This document shows, piece after piece, positions 17,120 to 25,232 of a DNA stretch of 44,079 nucleotides (positions are counted from its first letter, which is position 1; every line of letters starts with the position of its first letter). The DNA lies in contig CAYFPJ010000009.1 of NCBI GenBank assembly GCA_964344965.1, forward strand, positions 1-44,079. The letters are read 5' to 3'. The notes under the pieces are model-generated. The model saw nothing but the letters and a program-made list of their open reading frames with translations. It made no database searches and had not been told where the DNA came from. The translations under genes and the position numbers were made by a program. Origin of the DNA: UM-FILTER-37-12 sp964344965 (GTDB lineage: Bacteria; Patescibacteriota; Patescibacteriia; Magasanikbacterales; UBA922).

Positions 17120-17878
17120 TTATTCTGTTGCTTCTTCTGTGTTTTCTTCTACTTCTACAGACTCTTCTTCAACTACTTCTGCCACCTTAGGACCACTATC
17201 CAAAACCAAAGCAAAATGCTGCATAAGAATTTCAGTAGCCTGTGTCACTGCTTCCTTTGGATTGATAGTACCATTTGTTTCAATAGTTAAGGTCAATTTC
17301 TCAAAGTTAGTAACATCTCCAACACGGGTCATCTCCACCTTATAACCAACATCTCGAATAGGTGTGTACAATGAATCAATAGCAATAGTCCCAATATCCA
17401 AATTTTTTGTTTCTTTTTGGGAGGTAGATACATAGCCACGTCCATGACCAATAGTAATTTCCATTGATAATTCTTTTTTAGCTTCTGTAATATTGGCAAT
17501 CACCAATTCTGGATTAGCAATTTCTACATCAGAATTCTTATCAAAATCACCAGCTGTTACAGCACCTTTATCTTTTTTATTTAGAGAAAGAACTATGGGC
17601 TCATCAGAAAATGAGCGGACAGCCAACTGTTTTAGATTCAAAATAATTTCAACCACATCCTCTTGAACTCCATCAATAGCCGAAAATTCATGCTGAACAC
17701 CATCGATCTTTACATATTCTACAGCAGATCCAGGCAAGGAAGAAAGAAGGACACGACGAAGAGCGTTACCAAGAGTGGTGCCATATCCTTGGTGACAAGG
17801 AGACATTACCATTTCCCCAACATTAGGACGATCCGTGTCAAAAAATTCAATGGTTGATGGGAGTGTAATTTGTTCCAT
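17120..17878 (-). CDS. rpoA: RNA polymerase alpha subunit lacking the C-terminal domain
   Basis: The alpha subunit dimerises to scaffold RNA polymerase assembly. The N-terminal domain is complete (PCHQGYGTTLGNALRRVLLSSLPG, then the insert domain with GRGYVS, about 1-228). The protein stops at 252 residues with an acidic Glu-rich tail. The helix-hairpin-helix C-terminal domain that contacts UP elements and activators (family length about 310-330) is absent. The stop is followed by rplQ in 18 bp with no leftover CTD sequence, so this is a true short form. Confidence 0.96.
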   Translation of the reverse strand: MEQITLPSTIEFFDTDRPNVGEMVMSPCHQGYGTTLGNALRRVLLSSLPGSAVEYVKIDGVQHEFSAIDGVQEDVVEIILNLKQLAVRSFSDEPIVLSLNKKDKGAVTAGDFDKNSDVEIANPELVIANITEAKKELSMEITIGHGRGYVSTSQKETKNLDIGTIAIDSLYTPIRDVGYKVEMTRVGDVTNFEKLTLTIETNGTINPKEAVTQATEILMQHFALVLDSGPKVAEVVEEESVEVEENTEEATE

Positions 17879-17928
17879 AGAATAGGAGAATTATGACGGG
17901 GGTATCCGTCGTGGATGACAGGCGAATA

Positions 17929-18549
17929 TTATCTAGTAGAATAATATTCAATAATAAGTGTAACATCAAAAACTTTATCAAAGTCCTCTTCCACCGGCTT
18001 ACTGACGATCTTACCTTCTTTTTTGGTAGGGTCTACAGCCAACCATGAAGGAATGCTCGCTTGAGAAAGTTTTTCTGTTATATTTTCAAAAATTACTTTT
18101 TTTGCTTTGTTATCTTTCAATTTTACAACATCTTCAATCTTTACCTGGTAAGAAGGAATTCCCATTTTTTTACCATTCACAGTGAACATGCCATGATTTA
18201 CAAATTGGCGAGCTTGAGCTCTAGTAGTAGCGAATCCCATGCGATATACCACATTATCAAGACGAGCTTCCAAAATTTCTTGCAGATTACGTCCAGAATC
18301 TCCTTCGCGACGATTAGCTTCGTTAACATAAGAACGAAACTGTCTTTCACGAAGACCGTAGACATATTTTGCTTTTTGTTTTTCTACCAATTGTCTTCCA
18401 TAACTAGACAAAGACTTTGGACGGCCAGTACCATGCACACCAGGACGTTGATTGAGGCGTCTGGCCACTTTGGCAGCATTAGTCTTGAGACCAAGATTTA
18501 CTCCAAACCTTCTAGCAATTTTATTTTTTGGACCGATATATCTTCCCAT
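17929..18549 (-). CDS. rpsD: 30S ribosomal protein S4
   Basis: 206 residues. The MGRYIGPKNKIARRFGVNL start lacks the zinc-binding cysteines of C+ forms. The S4 RNA-binding domain follows at about 95-155 (RLDNVVYRMGFA, ARQFVNHGMFTVNG). S4 binds 16S rRNA early in assembly and in some bacteria represses this operon. Confidence 0.97.
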   Translation of the reverse strand: MGRYIGPKNKIARRFGVNLGLKTNAAKVARRLNQRPGVHGTGRPKSLSSYGRQLVEKQKAKYVYGLRERQFRSYVNEANRREGDSGRNLQEILEARLDNVVYRMGFATTRAQARQFVNHGMFTVNGKKMGIPSYQVKIEDVVKLKDNKAKKVIFENITEKLSQASIPSWLAVDPTKKEGKIVSKPVEEDFDKVFDVTLIIEYYSTR

Positions 18550-18555
18550 ACTGTT

Positions 18556-18630
18556 TTATTCGTAAATTTAACAAAATTTGTAAATTCGTAACTTTTTGTA
18601 TATTAGGATAAAATTAGTAAATTCGAATCA
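18556..18630. repeat. Iterated GTAAATT words between rpsK and rpsD
   Basis: Several TTCGTAAATTT- and AAATTCGTAA-like units lie in both orientations in the 84-bp gap. It is one of the locus-specific iterated-word patches. Confidence 0.5.
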
Positions 18631-18633
18631 ATA

Positions 18634-19032
18634 TTAGACTCTTCTTCTCTTCGGCGCTCGACAACCATTGTGCGGGATAGGTGTCACATCTTTTATTGAC
18701 AACACCTGCAACCCATTGGCATTGAGGCCACGAATAGCTCCTTCACGACCACCACCAATACCTTTTACAAAAACATGCACTTCTCGAAGCCCGGATGGTT
18801 TTGCCAACTCTGTCACTTTCTTCACAACCTGACCAGCAGCATACGGTGTGGCCTTCTTTGGCCCCTTGAATCCAACCATACCAGCACTAGCCCAAGCCAG
18901 CACATCACCATTTTGGTCAGTAAGACTGACAATAGTATTATTGAAAGTAGCTTGAATATAGGCACGACCACTGCTGACCAGCTTCTGCGCCTTCTTTTTC
19001 TTTTTTGTTGTTTTTTTTGTTGTCTTAGCCAT
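18634..19032 (-). CDS. rpsK: 30S ribosomal protein S11
   Basis: 132 residues with a Lys/Thr-rich N-terminal extension, then GRAYIQATFNNTIVSLTDQNG, FKGPKKATPYAAG and the PIPHNGCRAPKRRRV end. Part of the 30S platform; sits between rpsM and rpsD. Confidence 0.97.
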   Translation of the reverse strand: MAKTTKKTTKKKKKAQKLVSSGRAYIQATFNNTIVSLTDQNGDVLAWASAGMVGFKGPKKATPYAAGQVVKKVTELAKPSGLREVHVFVKGIGGGREGAIRGLNANGLQVLSIKDVTPIPHNGCRAPKRRRV

Positions 19033-19054
19033 AATAATTCTCGTAAATCAATTT

Positions 19055-19441
19055 TTATGTTTTTTGTGCTGCTGGCTTCTTACCACTTGTAGCTCTATTA
19101 CGGACATTACCACGAACAGTGCGGGAATTGGTCTTTGTTCTCTGACCTCGTACTGGCAAACGTTTGGCATGTCTAGAACCACGATAAGATTTTATGTCTT
19201 TTAGACGTTTGATATTGGCAGCAATCTCACGACGAAGATCTCCTTCTGTCTTGTGTTGCTTTTCCACAATATTTCGTAACAAATCTTCTTGTTCCTGAGT
19301 CAGGTCTTTTACTCTCGTGTTACCATCTATTTTGGTAGATTCTATAATTTTCTTGGCTGTAGTACTACCAACACCCTTAACATATGTAAGGGCAATAATT
19401 ACTCTTTTTTGTTTTGGAATGCTAACACCTGATACTCTCAT
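19055..19441 (-). CDS. rpsM: 30S ribosomal protein S13
   Basis: 128 residues. MRVSGVSIPKQKRVIIALTYVKGVG, the helix-turn RDIKSYRGSRHAKRLPVRGQRTKTNSR-type block and the basic tail are standard. It contacts P-site tRNA and bridges to the 50S subunit. Confidence 0.97.
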   Translation of the reverse strand: MRVSGVSIPKQKRVIIALTYVKGVGSTTAKKIIESTKIDGNTRVKDLTQEQEDLLRNIVEKQHKTEGDLRREIAANIKRLKDIKSYRGSRHAKRLPVRGQRTKTNSRTVRGNVRNRATSGKKPAAQKT

Positions 19442-19452
19442 ATATATTTATT

Positions 19453-19590
19453 TTAAGCTGATTTTTTACGTTTTTTCTGTCCTTGACGTTGTTTATGTCT
19501 AGGATTTTCACAAATACAATGAACAACACCACTTCTTCTGATGATTTTACATTTTACACAAATTTTCTTGACTGAAGCTCTATTTTTCAT
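19453..19590 (-). CDS. rpmJ: 50S ribosomal protein L36
   Basis: Translation from ATG 19590 gives 45 residues: MKNRASVKKICVKCK, then CxNPRHKQRQG and a basic tail. The zinc ligands C11, C14, C27 and H32 are all present, so this is the zinc-containing form; the KKRKKSA tail is a short extension. It lies 12 bp upstream of rpsM. Confidence 0.95.
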   Translation of the reverse strand: MKNRASVKKICVKCKIIRRSGVVHCICENPRHKQRQGQKKRKKSA

Positions 19591-19640
19591 AATTTTTCAA
19601 ATCAGTAAAGGAGAAAATTAATAAGCTACAAAAGGTAAAC

Positions 19641-19735
19641 AAAAATACCAACCACTGTCGAGATATCTATGCTTTTCCTAATGACAGATCGGCCTATTCG
19701 CAGGAAAATGCTACACCACACTGGTTGATATTTTT
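19641..19735 (-). ncRNA. Candidate structured leader between infA and rpmJ
   Basis: On the minus strand, about 14 bp of closing stem (AAAAATATCAACCA with TGGTTGGTATTTTT) enclose an inner stem (TTTTCCT/AGGAAAA) and a variable tip. The 3' arm ends in a T run, so the RNA could stop or pause transcription before rpmJ. It may be a ribosomal-protein autoregulatory leader or attenuator. I cannot match it to a named class. Confidence 0.45.
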
Positions 19736-19742
19736 TATGTTT

Positions 19743-19961
19743 TTAAAAACGATATGTAATTCGTCCTTTGGTCAAATCATAAGTACTCAACTCCAGCCTT
19801 ACCTCATCCCCAACACTCAATCTTATGTTGAACTTTCTCATTTTGCCGGCTATAGTAGCTATGACTTCGTGATCATTCTCGAGACGAACTCGAAACTTGG
19901 CACCAGGGAGTGCCTCATCTACAACTCCGCGTGCCTCTATAATATCATCTTTTTTTGCCAT
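19743..19961 (-). CDS. infA: Translation initiation factor IF-1
   Basis: 72 residues forming one S1-type OB fold. AKKDDIIEARGVV, ALPGAKFRVRLENDHEVIATIAGKMRKFNIRL, GDEVRLELSTYDLTKGRI and the TYRF end match IF-1, which blocks the A site during initiation. First gene of the ribosomal-protein operon with a clear promoter just upstream. Confidence 0.97.
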   Translation of the reverse strand: MAKKDDIIEARGVVDEALPGAKFRVRLENDHEVIATIAGKMRKFNIRLSVGDEVRLELSTYDLTKGRITYRF

Positions 19962-19985
19962 GATTGTAATTTTTAATCTGGGCGT

Positions 19986-20014
19986 ATTTTACATGACAAG
20001 ACAATTATTGTCAA
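19986..20014 (-). promoter_or_regulatory. Sigma70-type promoter of the infA-rpsI operon
   Basis: On the minus strand, a perfect TTGACA and TAAAAT stand 17 bp apart. The -10 ends 25 bp before the infA start. Confidence 0.75.
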
Positions 20015-20233
20015 GACAAAACGCTCCAATAAATAAAAGGAATTATTGGGCTTAGTATAGCAAATATTTTAAAAAATATAAAGATAGATATGCAAATTAC
20101 TTGCTAGTTATACACAGTTTGGTCCAAATTGGACTCAAAAACAAGATATTAAACAGTTGGTTTATTAGGCAAAATCAAGATCTATCTGTTATGATAGACT
20201 TGAGGTCAAAATATTTGTTTTCCCGCAACTTAT

Positions 20234-20272
20234 CTTGAATTGGGAATATACCACAACTATTCCAAATTCAAG
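20234..20272. promoter_or_regulatory. Dyad symmetry upstream of the winged-helix gene (putative operator)
   Basis: CTTGAATT...AATTCAAG and GGAATA/TATTCC form a 39-bp near-perfect inverted repeat ending 26 bp before the ATG. In the rest of the 337-bp gap I see a smaller palindrome GTCCAAATTGGAC (20122-20134), a TATGAT at about 20194 and the infA promoter, but no gene. Confidence 0.5.
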
Positions 20273-20298
20273 GTATTTAATCAGTAATTAAGATATAT

Positions 20299-21144
20299 AT
20301 GTTATTAGGACCCAAGCAAGATATACAGGAACATATCGTGTCCTCATTGTCATACAGAAGCAGACTCAATGCCGAAGAAATACAAAAAGAGTTAAAACAA
20401 AAAAAAATAGAAGTTACTATCCAAGGTGTCTATCGAGCTTTACGTTGCCTACAAGAAGAAGGAATAATCACAAAAGAAAAACAAGTTTACAGCCTTAGAA
20501 TTCCTTGGGTCCTTGATCTTTCCAATTTGTTGGGTGTCATGGAAAATACATATCTAAACCAAGACTACCATAGTCTCTTGTTGCCACAGCAAAACAAAGA
20601 AAAAAGAGTTTGGTATTTCACAGACATGCTAAAAATGAATAATTTCTGGTCCCAGCTATTGACCACCATGGCCAATAAATCAAAAAGCGGTGTTGCACTC
20701 AGCTATTGTCCTCATACTTGGTTTGAAAACTTACATGCCAGCCAAGAAAGCCAATACAGAAGAACTTATTTCCAACTTGTAAAACAATTTTCCATTGTAG
20801 GAAGTGAATCTTTTTTGGATAGATATACTGTCACCAGGAGATCAAAAAACAAAGACGAAGAAGAGACTTACATCTCAGAAAAATCAAGAGAAATGTTCAA
20901 AGACCCAGATCAATATATGGATGTAATTGATGACATGGTCCTGACTATCAAGTTTGACAAAAGGAGTATCAATTTAATTGAAGATTGTTACAAAATGATT
21001 GAAAAAGAAGATGATATTGAAAAAATATTGAAAGGTGTCCTAAAACAAAAAAACAAAATAAGACTCACTCTCCAAAAGGATCCAAAAAAATCTGAAATTT
21101 ATCACAAAAAATTTGAAAAAGTATTTGGTCCACTAAAAAGATAA
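20299..21144 (+). CDS. Winged-helix transcriptional regulator, family unclear
   Basis: Residues about 8-70 of 281 form a winged helix-turn-helix: helix LNAEEIQKELKQ, recognition helix VTIQGVYRALRCLQEEG, wing IITKEKQVYSL. The rest contains Trp/Phe-rich segments (VWYFTDMLKMNNFW, SYCPHTWFENL) and a charged helical C-terminus, reminiscent of an effector domain in TrmB-like regulators, though I cannot assign one. The dyad just upstream suggests autoregulation. It is convergent with the methyltransferase gene, with a 16-bp gap. Confidence 0.65.
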   Translation: MLLGPKQDIQEHIVSSLSYRSRLNAEEIQKELKQKKIEVTIQGVYRALRCLQEEGIITKEKQVYSLRIPWVLDLSNLLGVMENTYLNQDYHSLLLPQQNKEKRVWYFTDMLKMNNFWSQLLTTMANKSKSGVALSYCPHTWFENLHASQESQYRRTYFQLVKQFSIVGSESFLDRYTVTRRSKNKDEEETYISEKSREMFKDPDQYMDVIDDMVLTIKFDKRSINLIEDCYKMIEKEDDIEKILKGVLKQKNKIRLTLQKDPKKSEIYHKKFEKVFGPLKR

Positions 21145-21160
21145 TAAATGTGAAGTAAGG

Positions 21161-21886
21161 TTATTTGGTAGCAAAAAAAACAGTATAGTACTCTCCTGGT
21201 ATATCTATTTTTTCAACATAACTAAACCCTGTCTCCAAAAGCAAATCGTTCAATTCTTGATCTGTCATATAGTAGGAATATCTTTCTGAGTTATGCTCTA
21301 CTCCGTCGATGATTACTTTTGGCCTCCATGTACGTCTTCTGGTCTTTCTGTTTATTAGGACAATTTCTGATGCTTTTACAGATTTACTATCTATTTCAAT
21401 TTCTTCATAGATAGTCTCTTCTGGCTGGTCATTGGTAATGTCTATATAGAGTTTTCCACCAGGTTTAATTATTTTATAAAAATTCTGCAAACTTGTCTTT
21501 ATATTTTCAATACCATTTTCTTGGTAATCATCCCATGAGCAAGCATATGGTATAGACCCACCACGACAAAATACAAAATCAAATTCCTCTTGCCAAGCCT
21601 CTGATAATTTTGACCATTTCAAATGAAGTGGTTTTTTTGTTTTGATATTTTTTTTTGTGGCTTTTTTTATAAACTCTACTATCATATCTTCACTACCATC
21701 ACTACAGGTAATGTCATAACCTTTATCAATCAAATCAAGAATTGCAAAACCACTACCACAGGCGCAATCAAGTATTTTAGATTCTTTATAAGGTTGTAAA
21801 AAGTTATCTAGATCATCAATCAATTGTTCTTCATTGTATTCGAACCCAAGACACATGTTCCAAATCTGAGAAATATTCATAGCCAA
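21161..21886 (-). CDS. Class I SAM-dependent methyltransferase
   Basis: 241 residues. Motif I is LDCACGSGFAILDL, followed by the acidic D of ITCSDGSEDMI, a post-I FVFCRGGSIPYA and a strand after the PGGKLYIDI loop. The layout resembles small-molecule N-methyltransferases of the glycine/sarcosine type (GGSIPYA-like loop), but the substrate is a guess. A structured, terminator-ended segment lies just upstream. Confidence 0.85.
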   Translation of the reverse strand: MAMNISQIWNMCLGFEYNEEQLIDDLDNFLQPYKESKILDCACGSGFAILDLIDKGYDITCSDGSEDMIVEFIKKATKKNIKTKKPLHLKWSKLSEAWQEEFDFVFCRGGSIPYACSWDDYQENGIENIKTSLQNFYKIIKPGGKLYIDITNDQPEETIYEEIEIDSKSVKASEIVLINRKTRRRTWRPKVIIDGVEHNSERYSYYMTDQELNDLLLETGFSYVEKIDIPGEYYTVFFATK

Positions 21887-21899
21887 AATAGTAAAATAA

Positions 21900-22094
21900 A
21901 AAAATAAAATCCCGCGATAAAAAATTCGCGAGATTTTATACTGACATTACAAACCAGTCTCGTACCTGTGAACGGTCCCTCCAAGTAAATAGCAAAGAGT
22001 CTTTGCTTTGTTTTTCCACAACATTTTTTCCGTTACAAATACCGAGATGAAATGTAGGGACATCGATTGGTTGTCTAGACCAGACCGATATATT
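21900..22094 (-). ncRNA. Candidate structured RNA with its own terminator
   Basis: No gene is convincing in the 316 bp between alaS and the methyltransferase. On the minus strand, a TATAAT (22101-22106) precedes a segment in which ACAACCAATC pairs with GACTGGTTTGT and GTCCCT with AGGGAC. These enclose two inner hairpins (ACATTT/AAATGT; AGCAAAG/CTTTGCT). A strong terminator ends it. The rod with a central open region resembles 6S RNA, but no conserved core proves that. An 80-codon ORF across it (21936-22178) is the alternative. Confidence 0.4.
21905..21937 (-). terminator. Rho-independent terminator
   Basis: AAAATCTCGCGAA and TTATCGCGGGATTTT pair on the minus strand and are followed by a long T run. 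It ends the putative RNA or the alaS transcript. Confidence 0.8.
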
Positions 22095-22202
22095 TAATTT
22101 ATTATATAAGTAAAAAAAAGACAAAAAATAGTCATTATATCGATATTTTTTAAACAATCTGTTTAAAAAAATAGGCATAAAATTACTTTACTTAGTCAAA
22201 AA

Positions 22203-24017
22203 CTATTCCAAAACTGCTTTTATTCTTCTAATTCCAGCACTGCTAGATTCTTCTTTTTTTATCCGAAATTTACCCAAAGTTCCAGTATGTTCAACGTGTG
22301 GGCCACCACAAATTTCCATACTAAAAGTATCTGCACCAGCTTCGGCCTTGGCACGACCATCTGGGTCACCGATAGTATAGACTTTGATCTTGGCGTCATA
22401 CTTGTCACCAAAAAGCCCGATCGCCCCTCGCTCTCTAGCCTCTTCGACAGTCATCTCTGAAAATGATACTGGATAATCACTGGCAATAGCAGCATTAATT
22501 AGATCCTCTGTCTCCTTCTTTTGCTCGTCAGTCATCTTTTCTGGATGAGAAAAATCAAACCGCAATCTCTTGGGGGTAATGTTACTCCCCTTTTGTTCGA
22601 CATGATCACCAAGTACTGTCTTGAGAGCAATGTGCAATAAGTGGGTGGCAGTATGATACTTGACACTCATCTCACTGTGATCTGCCAGACCGCCAGCAAA
22701 TTTTTCTTGAGCTCCTTGGCGCGAGAGATCTTGGTGTTTTTTGAATTCTTCTTCAAAACCATCTTCGTCAACAGTCAATCCTTTTTCCTGTGCCAGTTCA
22801 AGTGTCATCTCCAGTGGAAAGCCATAAGTCTGGTACAAATCAAAAGCTTCTTGCTTGTCGATAGTTGACCGCTGTTCATCACCAGAAACTAATTGTTCAA
22901 ATTTTTTCATTCCTTGCTCAAGTGTCTTACCAAACTGCTCTTCCTCTTTTTCCATCTCACCCAAAACAAAATCTCTATTCTTCTCCATTTCCAAATAAAT
23001 ATTGCCAAAAATACTAATTACAACTTCTGAAACATCTGCACAAAAATCATTTTCAATCCCCAATTTTTTACCATGGCGAATAGCACGGCGAATAAGCTTA
23101 CGTACTACATAACCTTGATCGACGTTACTAGGAGCAACTCCTCTCACATCTCCTATGATCATCGTAGCAGCACGAAGATGATCGGCAATGACTCGCATCG
23201 AAGCAGTCACTTCTTCCTGAACGAAATAACTTTTCCCACTAAGCTCTTCGATTTTTTTGATAATTGGTTGCATTGTATCCACCTGATAAGCATCAGAAAA
23301 ATTTTCTAGGACAGCAACCACGCGCTCCAATCCCATCCCTGTGTCGACATTACGACGGTCTGATTTATTATATTTTCCACTCTCATCCTTATGATACTCC
23401 ATGAAGACGTCATTCCAAATCTCGACATATTTCCCACACGAACAACTTGGTTGACAGTCTTCTCCGCAAGCTTCTTTATCGGTAATGAAAAACATCTCGG
23501 TGTCTGGTCCACATGGACCAGTAGATCCAGCTGGCCCCCACCAATTTTCTTTTTTATTATATTTATAGATTCTTTCTTCTGGAAGACCTAGGTCTTTCCA
23601 AATATTGTAGCTTTCTTCATCAAATGGAGCATCATCGTCGCCTTCAAACACTGAGACAGCCAGCCTCTCAACTGGAATATTCAATACTGAAGTAAGAAAT
23701 TCAAAACTCCACTCTATGGCCTCTTTTTTCCAGTAATCATTGAGGCTCCAGTTGCCAAGCATTTCAAAAAATGTCAAATGCCACTGATCACCAACTTCGT
23801 CGATATCTCCAGTGCGGACGCATTTTTGGAAATCTGTCAGGCGATTCCCCTCCGGGTGCTTCTCTCCCATCAAATATGGGACAAGAGGGTGCATGCCGGC
23901 TGTAGTGAAGAGGACAGTAGGATCATTCTCTGGAATAAGAGAAGCAGAAGAAATCACAGCGTGATTTCGTGATTGAAAAAAATCTAAATATTTTTGACGG
24001 AGTTCTTGAGTGGTCAT
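22203..24017 (-). CDS. alaS: Alanyl-tRNA synthetase, short form without C-Ala
   Basis: Charges tRNA-Ala and edits Ser/Gly mischarging. The class II catalytic part (SRNHAVISSASLIPENDPTVLFTTAGMHP, about 1-250) and tRNA-recognition region are followed by the editing domain with its zinc ligands HTATHLLH (about 463-470) and CGGPHVEHTG (about 571-580). At 604 residues it ends just after the editing domain; the C-terminal dimerisation/C-Ala domain of standard enzymes of about 870 residues is missing. The stop follows the natural end of the editing domain, so this is not a frameshift. Confidence 0.96.
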   Translation of the reverse strand: MTTQELRQKYLDFFQSRNHAVISSASLIPENDPTVLFTTAGMHPLVPYLMGEKHPEGNRLTDFQKCVRTGDIDEVGDQWHLTFFEMLGNWSLNDYWKKEAIEWSFEFLTSVLNIPVERLAVSVFEGDDDAPFDEESYNIWKDLGLPEERIYKYNKKENWWGPAGSTGPCGPDTEMFFITDKEACGEDCQPSCSCGKYVEIWNDVFMEYHKDESGKYNKSDRRNVDTGMGLERVVAVLENFSDAYQVDTMQPIIKKIEELSGKSYFVQEEVTASMRVIADHLRAATMIIGDVRGVAPSNVDQGYVVRKLIRRAIRHGKKLGIENDFCADVSEVVISIFGNIYLEMEKNRDFVLGEMEKEEEQFGKTLEQGMKKFEQLVSGDEQRSTIDKQEAFDLYQTYGFPLEMTLELAQEKGLTVDEDGFEEEFKKHQDLSRQGAQEKFAGGLADHSEMSVKYHTATHLLHIALKTVLGDHVEQKGSNITPKRLRFDFSHPEKMTDEQKKETEDLINAAIASDYPVSFSEMTVEEARERGAIGLFGDKYDAKIKVYTIGDPDGRAKAEAGADTFSMEICGGPHVEHTGTLGKFRIKKEESSSAGIRRIKAVLE

Positions 24018-24027
24018 AGTTTGTTGA

Positions 24028-24888
24028 TTATTTTATCTTATCTTCTTTTCTTTCAATAACTAAATATCCCCTATATGATCTTTTTCTGCTACCCATTTTA
24101 AATGTTTCTTTTTTCACAAAAAAATCATCACCCAAATCTTTTTGTATATCTTCCACTGAAGGACCGTAACCATATCCTGATATCGGGATCACAGCTTCTT
24201 CAATATACGCCCTTCCACCAGTATCCAGCATCGTGGCAATTTTAACAAAAAGTTGTGTGATATGCGGAGATCTTCTCTCATGGTGTGTTGGTCCAAAATT
24301 GGAAACAATCAAATCGGCTTTTTTGTCTTCTGGATAAATTCTTTTGACATGAAAGGGTCCAGCCCTCAAAACCACATCTGAAGTGTCAATTCCCTCTTTT
24401 TCAGCATGAACAAGACCTCTCTTACCCAAATTTTTTGTCAAAGAGTAGTCTACCAATTTTATTTTGGGCTTTTTATCTTCAGAAATTTCACCAAACTTTT
24501 CTCTAATCAACTCACGCAAACCAAGTACGCCTACCAGATGAGCACCGCCTAAGCTAACCAAATTAAGTTGACCGTCTCTTTCTTTTATTCTATCTAAAGC
24601 AAAACACACTATTTCATTTAAAAGTTTTTCTCCAAATTCTGTCTCAACACTGTCATAACCATCATAGACCCAAGACTCATCTTTACCTCCGCCACTCATA
24701 GACCATCTATCCTCATCATCTTCTATCTTGCCACCTGTCCTACCCCTCTCCATTCTAATATAATCCAGCCAAAGTGGTAGGTCTTTTTCCATGAGTTCAG
24801 GTCTATCATGATATACGGGTAGAGCATCTTTTGGAACTTTTATATCATCTGAATTTCTCTCTCCTATTTTTTTTGATCTTTCTGCCAT
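24028..24888 (-). CDS. Rossmann-fold, methyltransferase-like protein of unknown function
   Basis: About 286 residues from the preferred ATG 24888 (MAERSKK); an upstream in-frame ATG is at 24921. The middle reads like a class I methyltransferase core: LNLVSLGGAHLVGVLGL (glycine loop), KIKLVDYSL (acidic strand end), ADLIVSNFGPTHHERRSP and LDTGGRAYIEEAV. The glycine loop is not canonical, so SAM binding is uncertain. It follows alaS upstream on the same strand by 10 bp and may be co-transcribed. Confidence 0.6.
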   Translation of the reverse strand: MAERSKKIGERNSDDIKVPKDALPVYHDRPELMEKDLPLWLDYIRMERGRTGGKIEDDEDRWSMSGGGKDESWVYDGYDSVETEFGEKLLNEIVCFALDRIKERDGQLNLVSLGGAHLVGVLGLRELIREKFGEISEDKKPKIKLVDYSLTKNLGKRGLVHAEKEGIDTSDVVLRAGPFHVKRIYPEDKKADLIVSNFGPTHHERRSPHITQLFVKIATMLDTGGRAYIEEAVIPISGYGYGPSVEDIQKDLGDDFFVKKETFKMGSRKRSYRGYLVIERKEDKIK

Positions 24889-24984
24889 AAAATAATTTAT
24901 TTTACAATTCTTTTCCCCCAAAACAAAAACTTTTTTTGTAAAAATTTTGAACCACTACCAACTAAAACCAAAAGAATCTATAAC

Positions 24985-25171
24985 TTTGTCGTCCTGAAGG
25001 ACGCTAAAGAGTATAAATTTATAGTGATAGTACGTTATCCTGAGTGAAACGAAGGATCCCTTATACTTTGTATATTCATACAAATTTGATGTTTAAGAGA
25101 TTCTTCGTTTCACTCAGAATGACAAGTAGTCATGAGATACATGGACTTGAAATATTCCCGACCAAGTCGGG
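24985..25171. repeat. Cluster of dispersed repeats
   Basis: The gap 24922-25232 has no gene. It contains GTCCTGAAGGAC, an inverted pair of TCCTGAGTGAAACGAAGGATC (25037-25058) and its relative CTTCGTTTCACTCAGAATGACA (about 25102-25124), and the hairpin CCCGACCAAGTCGGG (25157-25171). The TCCTGAG...GAAGGATC type recurs in part inside ligA. Confidence 0.65.
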
Positions 25172-25232
25172 AGGGATTTAATCCCACGGAGAGGTCTTTA
25201 AAATGTACTAATGTAATAGGGTCTTGAGAATG

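Noticed and set aside
21936..22178. 80-codon minus-strand ORF
   Set aside because: It ends just before the terminator, so it remains possible, but it overlaps extensive RNA pairing, lacks a Shine-Dalgarno and matches no family I know. Kept only as the alternative to the RNA call.
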